NCBI GenBank assembly: GCA_002706335.1
Contig: PAKZ01000019.1
Coordinates: 19,704-83,703, forward strand
Length of the DNA stretch: 64,000 nucleotides
Direction of reading: 5' to 3'
Origin: Ahrensia sp.
GTDB taxonomy: Bacteria; Pseudomonadota; Alphaproteobacteria; Rhizobiales; Rhizobiaceae
The position numbers were made by a program, and so were the translations under genes. How positions within the stretch are numbered: position 1 is the first letter of the stretch; each line of letters starts with the position of its first letter. Under the pieces are notes generated by a model. That model searched no databases and had not been told where the DNA came from. It saw only the letters and a program-made list of their open reading frames with translations. This document shows positions 34,413-44,777 of the stretch, piece by piece.

Positions 34413-35453
34413 TCAGGAACGCTGGTGCAGGCGATTGTGTACAAGAGACGAACGCAGGGACAGCAAGATCAGCACGACACCGACCAGTCCCGTGACCACT
34501 TCGGGAATATGCATGAAGGACTGTGCATACATTATCAGCGCCAGCAGCAGGATCGAGTAGAACGCGCCATGTTCGAGATAACGGAATTTCGAAAGCGTGC
34601 CCATCTCCACCAGCATGATCGTCACCGAGCGCACATACATGGCGCCGATGCCCAGCCCGATGGCGATCAGGAACAGGTTCCGCGTCAGCGCGAAGGCGCC
34701 GATCACCCCGTCGAAGGAAAACGAGGCGTCCAGCATTTCCAGATAGAGAAAGGCGCCGAGGCCGCCCTGCCGGACCATCCGCCTTGCGTCCCTCGAAGAG
34801 TCGAGGACATGTCCAAGGATTTCCACGCCGAGAAAAGTCAGCAGCCCGGCCGCTCCGGCAAACAGGAAGGTCGCGGCTTCATGGCGCGGCAGGAAACTCG
34901 AAAACGCGATGATGATGGCGAGCACGATCGCGATCTCGATGCCGCGGATCGAGGCGCATTGGCGCAATCTGCACTCGAGCGTAGCAAACCAGTCGACGTC
35001 CTTGCGATCGTCGATGAAGTAGGTCAGCGCCACCATCATCAGGAACGTGCCGCCGAAGGCGGCAATGGAGACATGCGCCTCCTCCATGATGTGGCCATAG
35101 CGTTCAGGATCCGCAGCAGCCATCGTGACAGCCGATATCGGTCCGATTTTCGCGGCGAAGACGACCACGAGGAGCGGAAACAGGATCCGCATGCCGAAGA
35201 CGGCAATCAGGATGCCCCAGGTCAGGAAACGTCTCTGCCAGACCGGACTCATGTCCTTGAGCTTGTTGGCGTTGACGATGGCATTGTCGAAGGAAAGCGC
35301 GATTTCGAGCGCCGCCAGCACCGTAGCCGTAAAAAGGAAGGACGCGGTGCCGTAAAAAGACCCGGTCGTCTGCCAGCCCAACCATCCGGCCAGCGCGAGA
35401 CCTACAGCCGTAACGGCGAAGGCAAGGCGCATATAGGCTAAGACAGGCTTCAT
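34413..35453 (-). CDS. DUF475 / TerC-like integral membrane protein
   Basis: A 346-residue polytopic membrane protein with about nine hydrophobic segments. Two acidic intramembrane motifs, ALEIALSFDNAIVNANKL and EMLDASFSFDGVIGAF, are the paired S-F-D-[NG] motifs of the TerC/DUF475 superfamily, thought to bind divalent metal ions. Likely a metal-ion exporter or metalation factor; tellurite resistance is not implied. The start at 35453 follows AAGGGA. No operon partner. Confidence 0.85.
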   Translation of the reverse strand: MKPVLAYMRLAFAVTAVGLALAGWLGWQTTGSFYGTASFLFTATVLAALEIALSFDNAIVNANKLKDMSPVWQRRFLTWGILIAVFGMRILFPLLVVVFAAKIGPISAVTMAAADPERYGHIMEEAHVSIAAFGGTFLMMVALTYFIDDRKDVDWFATLECRLRQCASIRGIEIAIVLAIIIAFSSFLPRHEAATFLFAGAAGLLTFLGVEILGHVLDSSRDARRMVRQGGLGAFLYLEMLDASFSFDGVIGAFALTRNLFLIAIGLGIGAMYVRSVTIMLVEMGTLSKFRYLEHGAFYSILLLALIMYAQSFMHIPEVVTGLVGVVLILLSLRSSLVHNRLHQRS

Positions 35454-35557
35454 TCCCTTGATTTCCCACAAATGCAGATGGCGCACGGGCCATTCGCATT
35501 CAGGTAATCATCGGCTCCCTGACTTACCAGCGCCTGCCTTTTCGGCCGCAAGTTTTT

Positions 35558-36514
35558 TCAGAGGAAAGCCACGTCCCCATCCGCCTGGCCTATCCCGTAG
35601 AAAGAGGCGACGGCATGGCGTGCCTCGGCGAAGAAAAGCCAGCGTTCGGCCAGCATGCCGGCGATGTGCGATACGAGCGCGAGCAGCAACAGCGCGGCTG
35701 TGGCAATCGGCAGGTAAACAGCCAGAATGACCAAAAACAGCGGCAACACCACCCCCGCCCCGATCGCGACCCGGCGCAAGGCACGCGCCCGCTTGCGCCC
35801 GACTTCGAAAGCCATCTCGCGCATGAGATAATTGGGCGAGGTATGCGGCGGCTCGAATGCCCGCACCCTGCCGATCCGCCCCAGTCCGGTCGCCTCGCCG
35901 ATACCGGACCCCGCGGCGACAAGAGTCGTCTTCGCAGCGCGCTGCCACCACGCCGCCTTGACGACCCACGCGATCACCAGCGCGAGGAGTGCGAATTGCG
36001 CCACCGGACGCGCGCCCTCTTCGCCAAACACCGAGAGCAGCGTCGCCAGCAGCATCAACCCGCCCGCCGCACCGAACGCCAGGAAAACAGCCGGGGTCAG
36101 CCATGTCGCCCAATGCGGAACGGTGCGGAGCTGCGCATAGACCATCGAGGTAGAATAGACCGTCACGACGGCGAGCACCGCTGCGAGGATCCCGAGCGCG
36201 CCGATGTTTCTGTCCATGAAAAGATACGCCAGCGCCCACAGACCGAAGACACCCAGCGTGAGAATCGACAATACGCCCTCGCGCGACAGCCAGGATGACC
36301 GCCACTGCGAGAATGCATAAATCGCCCGTCCCGGGCTTTTCAGATGCGCGACCGATGACAGAAGACCGATCACGGCGAAGCCATAGGCCAACACCACCGC
36401 CGTCCAGCGAAAGGCGAGACCGTCGCCGCCGAGCCCTATGCCGAGCAGGCTCATCAATCCGAAACCGATCCCGGAAAGCGTCGTGAAGACGATGACGGAA
36501 AGCGCCGGATGCAT
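35558..36514 (-). CDS. soeC: DmsC/SoeC-type membrane anchor subunit
   Basis: A 318-residue protein with about eight transmembrane helices (DmsC fold). The N-terminal MHPALSVIVFTTLSGIGFG and the SPGRAIYAFSQWRSSWLSRE loop are typical. It anchors the molybdenum and iron-sulfur subunits to the inner membrane and passes electrons to or from quinone. Third gene of the soeABC-like operon, 11 bp after soeB. Confidence 0.82.
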   Translation of the reverse strand: MHPALSVIVFTTLSGIGFGLMSLLGIGLGGDGLAFRWTAVVLAYGFAVIGLLSSVAHLKSPGRAIYAFSQWRSSWLSREGVLSILTLGVFGLWALAYLFMDRNIGALGILAAVLAVVTVYSTSMVYAQLRTVPHWATWLTPAVFLAFGAAGGLMLLATLLSVFGEEGARPVAQFALLALVIAWVVKAAWWQRAAKTTLVAAGSGIGEATGLGRIGRVRAFEPPHTSPNYLMREMAFEVGRKRARALRRVAIGAGVVLPLFLVILAVYLPIATAALLLLALVSHIAGMLAERWLFFAEARHAVASFYGIGQADGDVAFL

Positions 36515-36525
36515 GTCTGCCTCTC

Positions 36526-37278
36526 CTAATCCAGCGCCGCGAGCGCGCGATCGAGCCAGCCGAGCAGCCCGCCGGGCGTCGCGGGCGCGTGCGCGTCATG
36601 CTTGCCGCAGCCTTCGCCCGCCGGCATGGCGTCGACCTTCGGCCGCGGCTGGAGATATTTGTTGACCGGCCGTGTCCCCTGCTCCGGCATCAGGTCATAG
36701 CCACCGCGCTCGGCCACCATGCGCGAGACCGCGCTGTCCGGATCGGCGAAATCGCCGAAATGGCGGGCATTCGCCGGGCAGGTGCGCACGCAGGACGGAA
36801 CCCGGTCCTCCTGCGGTATGTGGTCATTGTAGATGCGGTCGACGCATAGCGTGCACTTCTTCATCACGCCGGCATCCATGTCCATTTCGCGCGCGCCATA
36901 GGGACATGCCCAGGCGCACAGCCCGCAACCCATGCAGCGGTCCTCATTGACGAGCACGATACCGTCTTCCGAACGCTTGTAGCTCGCCCCCGTCGGGCAG
37001 ACCGTGACGCAGGGCGCATCTTCGCAATGCAGGCAGGAGCGCGGAAAATGCACGATCTGCGCCGGCTTGTCCTCCGGCTTCACCTCGTAGGAATGGACGC
37101 GATTCAGCCACGTCCCGGACGGCTCCGCGCCATAGGCGTCCATGTCGGAGAGCGGCGCACCATAGGCGCCGGTGTTCCATTCCTTGCAGGCGACCGCGCA
37201 GGCATGGCACCCGACGCAGACATCGAGATCGATGACGAGGCCGAGCTTCCTGTTGGTGGTTTGCGGCAGCGTGGTCAT
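36526..37278 (-). CDS. soeB: Four-cluster ferredoxin subunit (DmsB/SoeB type)
   Basis: A 250-residue iron-sulfur protein with four cysteine groups: CVGCHACAVAC, CLHCEDAPCVTVC, CMGCGLCAWAC and CTLC...CVRTC, each suited to a [4Fe-4S] cluster. It carries electrons between the molybdenum subunit and the membrane anchor. The ATG at 37278 overlaps the soeA stop (ATGA), so translation is coupled. Confidence 0.88.
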   Translation of the reverse strand: MTTLPQTTNRKLGLVIDLDVCVGCHACAVACKEWNTGAYGAPLSDMDAYGAEPSGTWLNRVHSYEVKPEDKPAQIVHFPRSCLHCEDAPCVTVCPTGASYKRSEDGIVLVNEDRCMGCGLCAWACPYGAREMDMDAGVMKKCTLCVDRIYNDHIPQEDRVPSCVRTCPANARHFGDFADPDSAVSRMVAERGGYDLMPEQGTRPVNKYLQPRPKVDAMPAGEGCGKHDAHAPATPGGLLGWLDRALAALD

Positions 37279-40133
37279 GTCTTCCACGCCTTCCCGTAGG
37301 CGACGACCTTGGGCCCGGTGCCGACCGGCGATGTTTGCGAGCCGGTATCCGGCGCGAGTTCATGCTCCTCCGCCTCTGCCTTTTCGATCCTGACCCTGAG
37401 ATCGAACCAGGCCGCCTGGCCCGTCACCGGATCGGAGTTCGACCAGCGCATCCCGTCGCCTTTCGGCGGCAGCAATTCATGGATCAGGTGGTTGAGCAGG
37501 AATCCGCGTTCGGTCTCCGGCGCGCCCTTCCCGAGCGCCCAGGCACCCTTGCGCTTGCCGATCGCGTTCCAGGTCCACATCGTCTTGCTGTTCGAAGCCG
37601 CGGTAATGTGCACAGGCACGCGGATGCGGCCGTGATGCGACGTCACCCAGGCCCAGTCGCCATCCTCCAGGCCAACCTTGCGCGCGATGTTTTCGGGCAC
37701 ATAGAGCGGGTTCGCCCCATGAATCTGCCGGAGCCAGGCATTCTGCGATCCCCAGGAGTGATACATCGCCGCCGGGCGCTGGGTCAGCGCATGATAGGGA
37801 TACGCGTCCTTGTCGATCAGTTCGCCCTCGAAGGGCGGGTACCATGTCGGCAGCGGCGTGAAGGCTTGCCGAATACGCGCGCGCATCTTGTCCGGTGGCT
37901 GCCTCTTTCCATGGCCTTCCGCCGCAAGCTGGAACTTCCTGAGCGGCTCGGAATAGATGCTGAAGAGGTAAGGCGCCGGCTTGTCGAAGAGGCCGATCGC
38001 GACAGCCCAGTCCTGATAGGCCTTGTTCCACGGCTTGAAGAGCTGAGCTTCCTCCGGAATATGCGCGGTGAAGACCCCGCCATTCTCGATATATTTGTTG
38101 AGCTGGTTCGGGTTGGGCGCGCCCCGCCCATGGGCCTCGCCATCGCCGCGCCAGCCTGCCAGCGGGCCGACGCCGGGCCGCCTTTCATGCCGGACCATGT
38201 AATCGGCATAATCCCTGTAGCGCGGCGATCCGTCCTCCTCGACAAAACCGGGTAGACCCAACCGCGCGCCGAGATCGATCAGCGCCGACTGGAAACCGCG
38301 CACGTCGCGATCGAGTTCGACCACCGGCCAGCGAATGGCGTCCGCCGCCGCATCCGGCTCGGAGATCGGCCGGTCGAGCAGCGAGATGCAGTCATGCCGC
38401 TCCAGATAGGTGGTGTCGGGAAGGATCAGGTCGGCAAAAGCGACCATCTCGGAGGAATAGGCGTCCGAATAGATGATCTTCGGAATGACATAGTCGCCAT
38501 TCTCGTCGGTGCGGGTCAGCATCTCCATCGTGCCGGCCGTGTTCATGGACGAGTTCCAGGCCATGTTGGCCATGTAGAGGAACAGGACGTCGATGCCGTA
38601 AGGATCCTTCTCCGCGGCATTGGCGATGACCATGTGCATCATCCCGTGCGCGGAGCACGGCGCTTCCCAAGAAAACGCCTTGTCGATGCGCCGCGGCGTA
38701 CCGTCCTCGTCGATCTGAAGATCGTCCGGACCGAGCGGATAGCCGAGATGCGGCCCGTCGAGCGGTGTGTTCGGCTTGTGGCCCGTATGCGGTTTCGGAT
38801 GGCCTTCGACCGGCTTCGGATAGGGCGGCTTGAAGCGGAAACCGCCGGGCGTCTCCACCGAACCGAGCAGGATCTGCAGAAGATGCAGGGCCCGCGCGGT
38901 CTGAAAGCCGTTGGAATGCGCCGAGATGCCGCGCATCGCATGGAAGCTGACCGGACGGCCGATCATCTTGTCATGCTTGCGGCCGCGCCAGTCCGTCCAT
39001 GGCCGATCGAGGACGATCTCTTCCTCGAAGGCGGCGTACGCCATTTCGGCGGCCAGCCGCGCGATCGTACCGGCTTCTATACCGCAGCGTTCGGCGACAG
39101 CCGCAGGCGCATAATCATCGCCGAGATAGGTCTCGGCCATGATCTCGAAGACCGGCCGCGCCCGTCTGCCATCGGCGAGCGTGACCTCTCCCTTCAGGTC
39201 GGGCCGAACGTCATTGTCCTCCGACGACGCCGGCTCGCCGCTCCGCCGGTCGAGGACAAGCGGATGACCATCCTCGTTGCGAGCGAAGAGACCGTGATCA
39301 GGCGCACCGGGATCATCGATCACCAGCCAGGGCGCATTGGTGTAGCGGACAAGATAGGAGACATCGACGCTGCCATTGCGCAGCAATTCGTGGATCAGCG
39401 CGAGAATGAATAGACCGTCAGTGCCGGGCGTGATCCCGACCCATTCATCGGCGATCGCGTTGTAGCCTGTGCGCACGGGATTGACCCCGACAATCTTTGC
39501 GCCGCGCTGCTTCAGCTTGGACAGTCCGATCTTGATCGGATTGGAGTCATGATCCTCGGCGACGCCGAAGATCATGAAATATTTCGTCCGGTCCCAGTCG
39601 GCGGTGCCGAATTCCCAGAACGCCCCGCCCATCGTATAGATGCCGCCGGCCGCCATGTTGACCGAACAGAAACCGCCATGCGCGGCATAGTTCGGCGTCC
39701 CGAAAGCTTGCGCCCACCACGATGTGAAGGATTGCGACTGGTCGCGCCCCGTGAAGAAGGCAAGCTTCTTGGGATCAGTCTCGCGAATTGGCTTCAACCA
39801 ATCCGTCGCGAGCGTCAGCGCCTCGTCCCAGGAAATTTCCTCGAATTCGCCGGACCCGCGCGGACCCTTCCGCCTGAGCGGCTTTCGCAGCCGCGCCGGC
39901 GAGTAATGCTGCATGATCCCCGCCGATCCCTTGGCGCACAACACGCCCTTGTTCGTCGGGTGATCCCGGTTGCCCTCGATATAGGAAACGATTTCGCGCC
40001 CGTCGGGGCCGGTCTTCAGATGGACATTGATGCCGCAGCGGCAGGCGCACATGTAGCAGGTTGTCTTGCGCACCGCGTCGGAAACAGGCGGCGAAAGGTC
40101 CAGATCGGGCTCCGCTGTCACGATTTCCTGCAT
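37275..40133 (-). CDS. soeA: Molybdopterin oxidoreductase, probable sulfite dehydrogenase subunit SoeA
   Basis: A 952-residue molybdenum enzyme. A [4Fe-4S] site is formed by C26, C29, C33 and C66 (TTCYMCACRCG then GVLCAKG), and C156 in AHGGFCSVNM is the predicted Mo ligand. There is no Tat signal peptide, so the enzyme faces the cytoplasm. Size, missing Tat signal, Cys ligand and the A-B-C gene order match SoeABC, which oxidises cytoplasmic sulfite to sulfate and feeds quinone. A polysulfide/thiosulfate or DMSO reductase is less likely because those are exported. Confidence 0.72.
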   Translation of the reverse strand: MQEIVTAEPDLDLSPPVSDAVRKTTCYMCACRCGINVHLKTGPDGREIVSYIEGNRDHPTNKGVLCAKGSAGIMQHYSPARLRKPLRRKGPRGSGEFEEISWDEALTLATDWLKPIRETDPKKLAFFTGRDQSQSFTSWWAQAFGTPNYAAHGGFCSVNMAAGGIYTMGGAFWEFGTADWDRTKYFMIFGVAEDHDSNPIKIGLSKLKQRGAKIVGVNPVRTGYNAIADEWVGITPGTDGLFILALIHELLRNGSVDVSYLVRYTNAPWLVIDDPGAPDHGLFARNEDGHPLVLDRRSGEPASSEDNDVRPDLKGEVTLADGRRARPVFEIMAETYLGDDYAPAAVAERCGIEAGTIARLAAEMAYAAFEEEIVLDRPWTDWRGRKHDKMIGRPVSFHAMRGISAHSNGFQTARALHLLQILLGSVETPGGFRFKPPYPKPVEGHPKPHTGHKPNTPLDGPHLGYPLGPDDLQIDEDGTPRRIDKAFSWEAPCSAHGMMHMVIANAAEKDPYGIDVLFLYMANMAWNSSMNTAGTMEMLTRTDENGDYVIPKIIYSDAYSSEMVAFADLILPDTTYLERHDCISLLDRPISEPDAAADAIRWPVVELDRDVRGFQSALIDLGARLGLPGFVEEDGSPRYRDYADYMVRHERRPGVGPLAGWRGDGEAHGRGAPNPNQLNKYIENGGVFTAHIPEEAQLFKPWNKAYQDWAVAIGLFDKPAPYLFSIYSEPLRKFQLAAEGHGKRQPPDKMRARIRQAFTPLPTWYPPFEGELIDKDAYPYHALTQRPAAMYHSWGSQNAWLRQIHGANPLYVPENIARKVGLEDGDWAWVTSHHGRIRVPVHITAASNSKTMWTWNAIGKRKGAWALGKGAPETERGFLLNHLIHELLPPKGDGMRWSNSDPVTGQAAWFDLRVRIEKAEAEEHELAPDTGSQTSPVGTGPKVVAYGKAWKT

Positions 40134-40381
40134 CCCCGTTCTTCGTTCAAGCCCGAGGAGCGGCCGCGCATATAGTGCAATTCAGGCCTGTAGCGGCCCC
40201 TTTGCGCCATTGCCGCCCAGAGCTGGTTTAGCCATTTCCCCAGTCACCCGGAAGACGATGATTTACCGAGGGTTCTCGCCACGACCTCCATCCTTCGCCG
40301 AACAGGATCGCCCTATTCCATCAATCGCACAAACAAATAATTATAGTCATTTCAATCGAATTTGCTTATGCATTGAGTGTC

Positions 40382-41260
40382 ATGACCCTCGACCAGCTCC
40401 GCGTCTTCATAGCCGTCGCCGAACGTTCGCATGTCACCCGTGCGGCCCAAGCGCTCGCCATGACACAATCCGCCACCTCGGCTGCGATCGCCTCGCTCGA
40501 GCGGCAATCCGGTGTAAGACTCTTCAATCGCGTGGGACGGGGCATCGAACTGACCGAAGCCGGACGACGCTTCCTGCCCGAGGCGAAGAATGTGATCGAA
40601 CGCGCCGCGATCGCGCGCGCCATCCTCGAACAATCGTCGGGAACGGAAAGCGGCACGGTCTCGGTCGGGGCGAGCCAGACCATCGCCAACCACTGGCTGC
40701 CACGCCGGCTTGCGGCGTTCCGCGAAGCCTATCCGGCCATCCGTCTCGACATCAGCATCGGCAACACCCTGACCGTGGAGGATGCAGTGGTTTCCGGCGA
40801 TCTCGACATCGGCATGGTCGAGGGCCCGACCACCCACCAGATTCTCATCCGGACGATCGTCGACAGCGATCGGCCGGTTCTGGTCACCTCACCCGGCAAG
40901 ACTGTGCCGCTGCTGTCGACCGGACGAATCGATCTGGCGAGCTTGCCCTGGATCGTCCGCGAAGAGGGATCAGGTACCCGCAATGCCCTAAGGCAATTGT
41001 GCGAGCGAATGAGCGTACCCTTCGACATGCTGCGGATCATACTGGTCCTACCCAGCAACGAGGCGGTGCGCGAAGCGGTCGAGGCCGGCGCCGGCGCCGC
41101 CGTCATATCGGAACAGGTCGTCGCGGCTTCCGTCGAGACCGGACGCCTCAGCGTGGTCCCGGTCGACCTGCCGCAGCGCGATTTCGCGCTCCTCCGTCAT
41201 TCCCAGCGGGTGATGACGCCTGCGCAACGCGCGCTTGTCTCCACGCTCGGTTACCGCTGA
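40382..41260 (+). CDS. LysR family transcriptional regulator
   Basis: A 292-residue LysR protein. Helix-turn-helix at residues ~2-60 (HVTRAAQALAMTQSATSAAI), followed by a periplasmic-binding-protein-like effector domain with EEGSGTRNALRQL. It is divergent from soeABC across a 248-bp gap in which I see no strong dyad. Control of soeABC is inferred from position, and a sulfur-related ligand is plausible. The ATG at 40382 gives the standard MTLDQLRVF start. Confidence 0.87.
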   Translation: MTLDQLRVFIAVAERSHVTRAAQALAMTQSATSAAIASLERQSGVRLFNRVGRGIELTEAGRRFLPEAKNVIERAAIARAILEQSSGTESGTVSVGASQTIANHWLPRRLAAFREAYPAIRLDISIGNTLTVEDAVVSGDLDIGMVEGPTTHQILIRTIVDSDRPVLVTSPGKTVPLLSTGRIDLASLPWIVREEGSGTRNALRQLCERMSVPFDMLRIILVLPSNEAVREAVEAGAGAAVISEQVVAASVETGRLSVVPVDLPQRDFALLRHSQRVMTPAQRALVSTLGYR

Positions 41261-41266
41261 CGAAAA

Positions 41267-41434
41267 TCACACCGGCGGTTCGTCGATCTTGGTCGCGACA
41301 TCCGCCAGGTTTTCATCGATGGAAGAACCGACCATCATCGCTCCTCCGATGATGGAGACCGCGATAATCGCAACCAACAGCCCGTATTCGACAATCATTG
41401 CCCCGGACTCGTCATTCATGAAGCGAGCGAACAT
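41267..41434 (-). CDS. Flp family type IVb pilin
   Basis: A 55-residue prepilin: a short basic leader (MFARFMNDESG), the cleavage motif G-AMIVEYG at residues 11-18 that matches the Flp G-A-x-x-x-E-Y signature, a hydrophobic helix (LLVAIIAVSIIGGAMMV) and a short polar tail. AAGGA precedes the ATG at 41434. No tad/cpa assembly genes are in the window, so it is an orphan pilin that would need machinery encoded elsewhere. It lies 6 bp from the stop of the convergent LysR gene. Confidence 0.87.
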   Translation of the reverse strand: MFARFMNDESGAMIVEYGLLVAIIAVSIIGGAMMVGSSIDENLADVATKIDEPPV

Positions 41435-41645
41435 CGTGTATCCTTCATTCTCGCATTACCCAGGCCGGTCGCCCTCATGGCGCCGGCGCGTAATTATTCC
41501 CGCCATACGGGATATGCCCTCCCGAGAAGGATGGGGCACACTGGATACACCCTTTGCATATACGCTTGCATGAACAGCTCGCCGAAAATCCCGGCGGAGC
41601 GATTCATAATTCAAAAACCAGAAATTCCAAAGATAACACAATATT

Positions 41646-42509
41646 TTATAGCCAGAAATCGCCGGCGGCATAGGATTCGGCCGACAATTCGATGATCTCC
41701 GTCGTGGTCGATTCCTGGCGTGCCTGATGGAACTTGCGCTGCAACTCCTGCGCGATTTCTTTGACATTGGCCCGCGCTCGCGTCATGGCGTTCATCCGCG
41801 CATCGTTTTCCGCAGCAAAGCCCAGCATCAGCGCCTCGCAGATCTCGGTGAAGACATATTCTTCCACCAACTGCGCGATAAGCTCCACCGCCGGGATCAT
41901 GATCAAGGGTGCGACAGGACTGCGAGACCGCGCGATCCGAGAAAAATCGAAAGGCATGAGCTGGCGCACGGTGAGGTCGTTTTCCGGTGTCGCCGGATCG
42001 GCATAGACGATGCTGACATGCTGCACCGCGCCACTTTCGAGGCTATCGAACAGGGCATCGACAATACGGCTCGCGAGCCCGGGCACGTCAGCCGCATGCG
42101 CGGCCATGTTCGCGGACCAGACCGAATCCTGACCGCGCGCCGCGAATTCGGAAATGCAGCGTTGCCCGATCAGCAGATATTGGCGGGTTTCCGCCTCCCC
42201 CTCGAGCGCCAAGGCACCGGTCACGATCCGCTCATTGTGCAGTCCGCTGAAACCCTGTGCCGCGCCGACGACGATCCGCAAATGCGTCACCGAAGCCGTT
42301 CCCGATTCCGGCACAAGCACCGACGACGGCACCAGCGACATCGCCTCGGCCATGGAACGGGCAACCGTTTCCTCGTGCTCGCGGATCGCCTGCAGGTGTT
42401 TTCGGGCCTCCTGCGCATGCGCTGCCGCCATGGCCCGCATCGCGACGATGACGCCCTCGATCTGGTCGATATTGGCGATGCGGTTCTTGATGTCCTCGAG
42501 ATGAGGCAT
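41646..42509 (-). CDS. atpG: N-ATPase gamma subunit
   Basis: A 287-residue divergent F-type gamma subunit. The N-terminal helix IKNRIANIDQIEGVIVAMRA and the C-terminal helix with RMNAMTRARANVKEIAQELQ keep the gamma coiled-coil pattern. It forms the central stalk joining the alpha-beta head to the c-ring. The ATG shares bases with the atpA stop (TAATG). Last gene of the atpDCQRBEFAG operon. Confidence 0.88.
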   Translation of the reverse strand: MPHLEDIKNRIANIDQIEGVIVAMRAMAAAHAQEARKHLQAIREHEETVARSMAEAMSLVPSSVLVPESGTASVTHLRIVVGAAQGFSGLHNERIVTGALALEGEAETRQYLLIGQRCISEFAARGQDSVWSANMAAHAADVPGLASRIVDALFDSLESGAVQHVSIVYADPATPENDLTVRQLMPFDFSRIARSRSPVAPLIMIPAVELIAQLVEEYVFTEICEALMLGFAAENDARMNAMTRARANVKEIAQELQRKFHQARQESTTTEIIELSAESYAAGDFWL

Positions 42510-44032
42510 TAGCCGCCTGCCTTCTCCACTGCCCGGCGCACGCAATCGCACAAGGCGGTCCTGATCGTGTCGCCGAGTTCGCCCGGCGCGGTACGAAACG
42601 CCGCGAGCGCGGGCTCGCTGTCGATGATCGCGGGCAGCAAATCCTTGACCGCCTCGATCTTGTCCAGCGGCACCGTGTCGAGGATGCCGTCGCCCAGCGC
42701 CGCCAGAAGGGCGATCTGGTCGACAGGTCGCAACGGCGAGAAACGACGTTGCGCCAGCAAAGCTCCGATGCGCTCCCCATGGGCGATGCGCTTCTTGAGC
42801 GTCTCGTCGCCAAAACCGCCGAACCGTGAAAAGACCCGCAGTTCCAGATATTGCGCATAGTCGAGCCGCACCCGTCCCGCGACGGCTTTCAGGGCATCGA
42901 GCTGCGCTTTGCCGCCGACGCGACTGACCGACATGCCGACATCGACCGCCGGGCGCTGATTGGCCGCGAACAGCTGGTTCGACAGGACGATCTGTCCATC
43001 CGAGATCGAGATCAGATTGGTCGGGATATAGGCGGAAAGATTGCCCGCCTCGATCTCCGCTATCGGCAAAGCCGTCAGCGACCCGCCTCCCTTCTCGGGC
43101 GAAAGCTTCGCCGCGCGTTCGAGCAGGCGTGCATGCAGATAGAAGATATCGCCCGGATAGGCCTCGCGGCCGGGCGGCTGACGCGCCAGAAGCGCCAGTT
43201 CGCGATGCGTCGCGGCATGCTTGGTCAGGTCGTCGAGCACGATGAGCGCATGCCCTCCTCGATCGCGGATATGTTCGGCGACGGTCATCCCGGCGAAAGG
43301 CGCCAGCCAGCGCAGCCCCGGCTCCGCGGTCGCGGGCGCGACGACGAAGATGCAGCGGTCTGCAGCCCCCTTCTCCCGGATCGCGTCGACCGCGCGGCGC
43401 ACCGCCGAGGCCCGCTGTCCGATCGCCACATAGACACAGACGATGTCCGTGTCCTTCTGGTTGATGATCGTGTCGACGGCGATTGAGGTCTTGCCGGTCG
43501 CCCGTTCGCCGATAATGAGTTCGCGCTGGCCACGGCCGATGGCAAACAGCGAGTCGATGACCAGCAGGCCGGTCTGCACCGGCTCGGACACGAAATCCCG
43601 GTCGATGATCGCCGGCGCCGGTTTCTCGACCGGTTCGAGATGCGTCATGTCGACGGGATCGCCCTCGTCCAGCACCCGCCCGAGCGGATCGATGATGCGG
43701 CCGAGCAGGCTGTCGCCGACCGGCACGCTGACGAGCTTGTGCAATCTTCGCACCGCCATGCCCGCGTCGACGCCCTCGCCGCTGTCGAGCAGCACAGCCT
43801 GGATCAGTTCGGTTTCGAGATTGAGTACAAAGGCGCGCGATCCGTTTTCGAATTCGAGCATTTCGCCGAGACGGGCCGCGCCAAGACCGGACACCGCGGC
43901 GAGGCCGTCAGAGATTTGCGTGACCCGCCCGATAGCCTCCGATCGCGCTCCGAGTTCGACGCTGCCGATCGTGTCGAACAGTCCCTTCAGTTCCGGATCG
44001 CTGTCCGGCTTTTTCGGATCAACCTTGCTCAT
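42509..44032 (-). CDS. atpA: N-ATPase alpha subunit
   Basis: A 507-residue F-type alpha subunit with the P-loop [20 protein letters not shown] and [23 protein letters not shown] segment (here [18 protein letters not shown]). It is the non-catalytic nucleotide-binding subunit of the head. It overlaps atpF by 14 bp. The order and the accessory atpQ/atpR genes identify the N-type enzyme, usually a second copy beside a normal ATP synthase. Confidence 0.95.
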   Translation of the reverse strand: MSKVDPKKPDSDPELKGLFDTIGSVELGARSEAIGRVTQISDGLAAVSGLGAARLGEMLEFENGSRAFVLNLETELIQAVLLDSGEGVDAGMAVRRLHKLVSVPVGDSLLGRIIDPLGRVLDEGDPVDMTHLEPVEKPAPAIIDRDFVSEPVQTGLLVIDSLFAIGRGQRELIIGERATGKTSIAVDTIINQKDTDIVCVYVAIGQRASAVRRAVDAIREKGAADRCIFVVAPATAEPGLRWLAPFAGMTVAEHIRDRGGHALIVLDDLTKHAATHRELALLARQPPGREAYPGDIFYLHARLLERAAKLSPEKGGGSLTALPIAEIEAGNLSAYIPTNLISISDGQIVLSNQLFAANQRPAVDVGMSVSRVGGKAQLDALKAVAGRVRLDYAQYLELRVFSRFGGFGDETLKKRIAHGERIGALLAQRRFSPLRPVDQIALLAALGDGILDTVPLDKIEAVKDLLPAIIDSEPALAAFRTAPGELGDTIRTALCDCVRRAVEKAGG

Positions 44033-44762
44033 GATCCGTCAGGGCCTTTGCCATGCGTTCTAGGTCAGATCCCAGCGAATTGCGGATAACGCCGTGGCGG
44101 CTTCGCAGCTCCAGCCCGGCAAGCAGGGTCTCGTCGACCTCGACAGGCAACGAGCCGTCTTGACCGACCATCTTGCCGATTGCCTCATCGACTTTCCCAC
44201 GCTCCTCGTCGCTGAGCGCGCGCGGCGCGACCAGATGCAATCCGCCGCCATCGCTTAGGATCGCCGCCCGTTCCTCCTGCCCCAGTTTCGACAGCGCCTC
44301 GGCCAGCCGCTCGGGATATCCTGATATGCGCGCATCGACTGGCAGGTCAGCCAGCAGCCGCCCGGCAACGGCGATCGCCAGATCGGTGGCGCGCTGCAAT
44401 TGCTTCTCGTGCTCTTCTTTCGACACATGCGCGGCCGCCTCGCGCGCTTTCTGCATGACGGCTGCGGCCTCGACCTTGGCGTCTTCCAGCAGCGCCTGCC
44501 TCTGTGCGTCGGCATCCTCACGCGCCTTTTGCAGCAGATCGGCCCGATCCGCTGCGATCCGGTCCCTTTCGCCCGCCGCAGCCTTCTCGGCTTCCGCCGC
44601 ATCGCGCTTGGCTTGCTCGGCCTCCTTCAGGACACGGTCGGTCTCGGCCTTTCGCTCGGCGATGATCCCCGCCACCGGCTTGAAAAGGAAGCGCGCAAGC
44701 AACCACGCCAACACCGCGATGTTGACGAGCTGAAAGGCGAAGGTCCACCAGTCGAACTGCAT
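44019..44762 (-). CDS. atpF: N-ATPase b subunit with extended C-terminus
   Basis: A 247-residue peripheral-stalk subunit: an N-terminal transmembrane helix ([18 protein letters not shown]), then a long charged Ala/Glu-rich coiled coil. It is much longer than a typical b subunit of about 160 residues. No atpH (delta) gene is present, so the extra C-terminal ~90 residues may replace delta in attaching the stalk to the head. That replacement is inferred. Confidence 0.9.
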   Translation of the reverse strand: MQFDWWTFAFQLVNIAVLAWLLARFLFKPVAGIIAERKAETDRVLKEAEQAKRDAAEAEKAAAGERDRIAADRADLLQKAREDADAQRQALLEDAKVEAAAVMQKAREAAAHVSKEEHEKQLQRATDLAIAVAGRLLADLPVDARISGYPERLAEALSKLGQEERAAILSDGGGLHLVAPRALSDEERGKVDEAIGKMVGQDGSLPVEVDETLLAGLELRSRHGVIRNSLGSDLERMAKALTDHEQG

Positions 44763-44777
44763 CGGAAGCGGCTGGTC

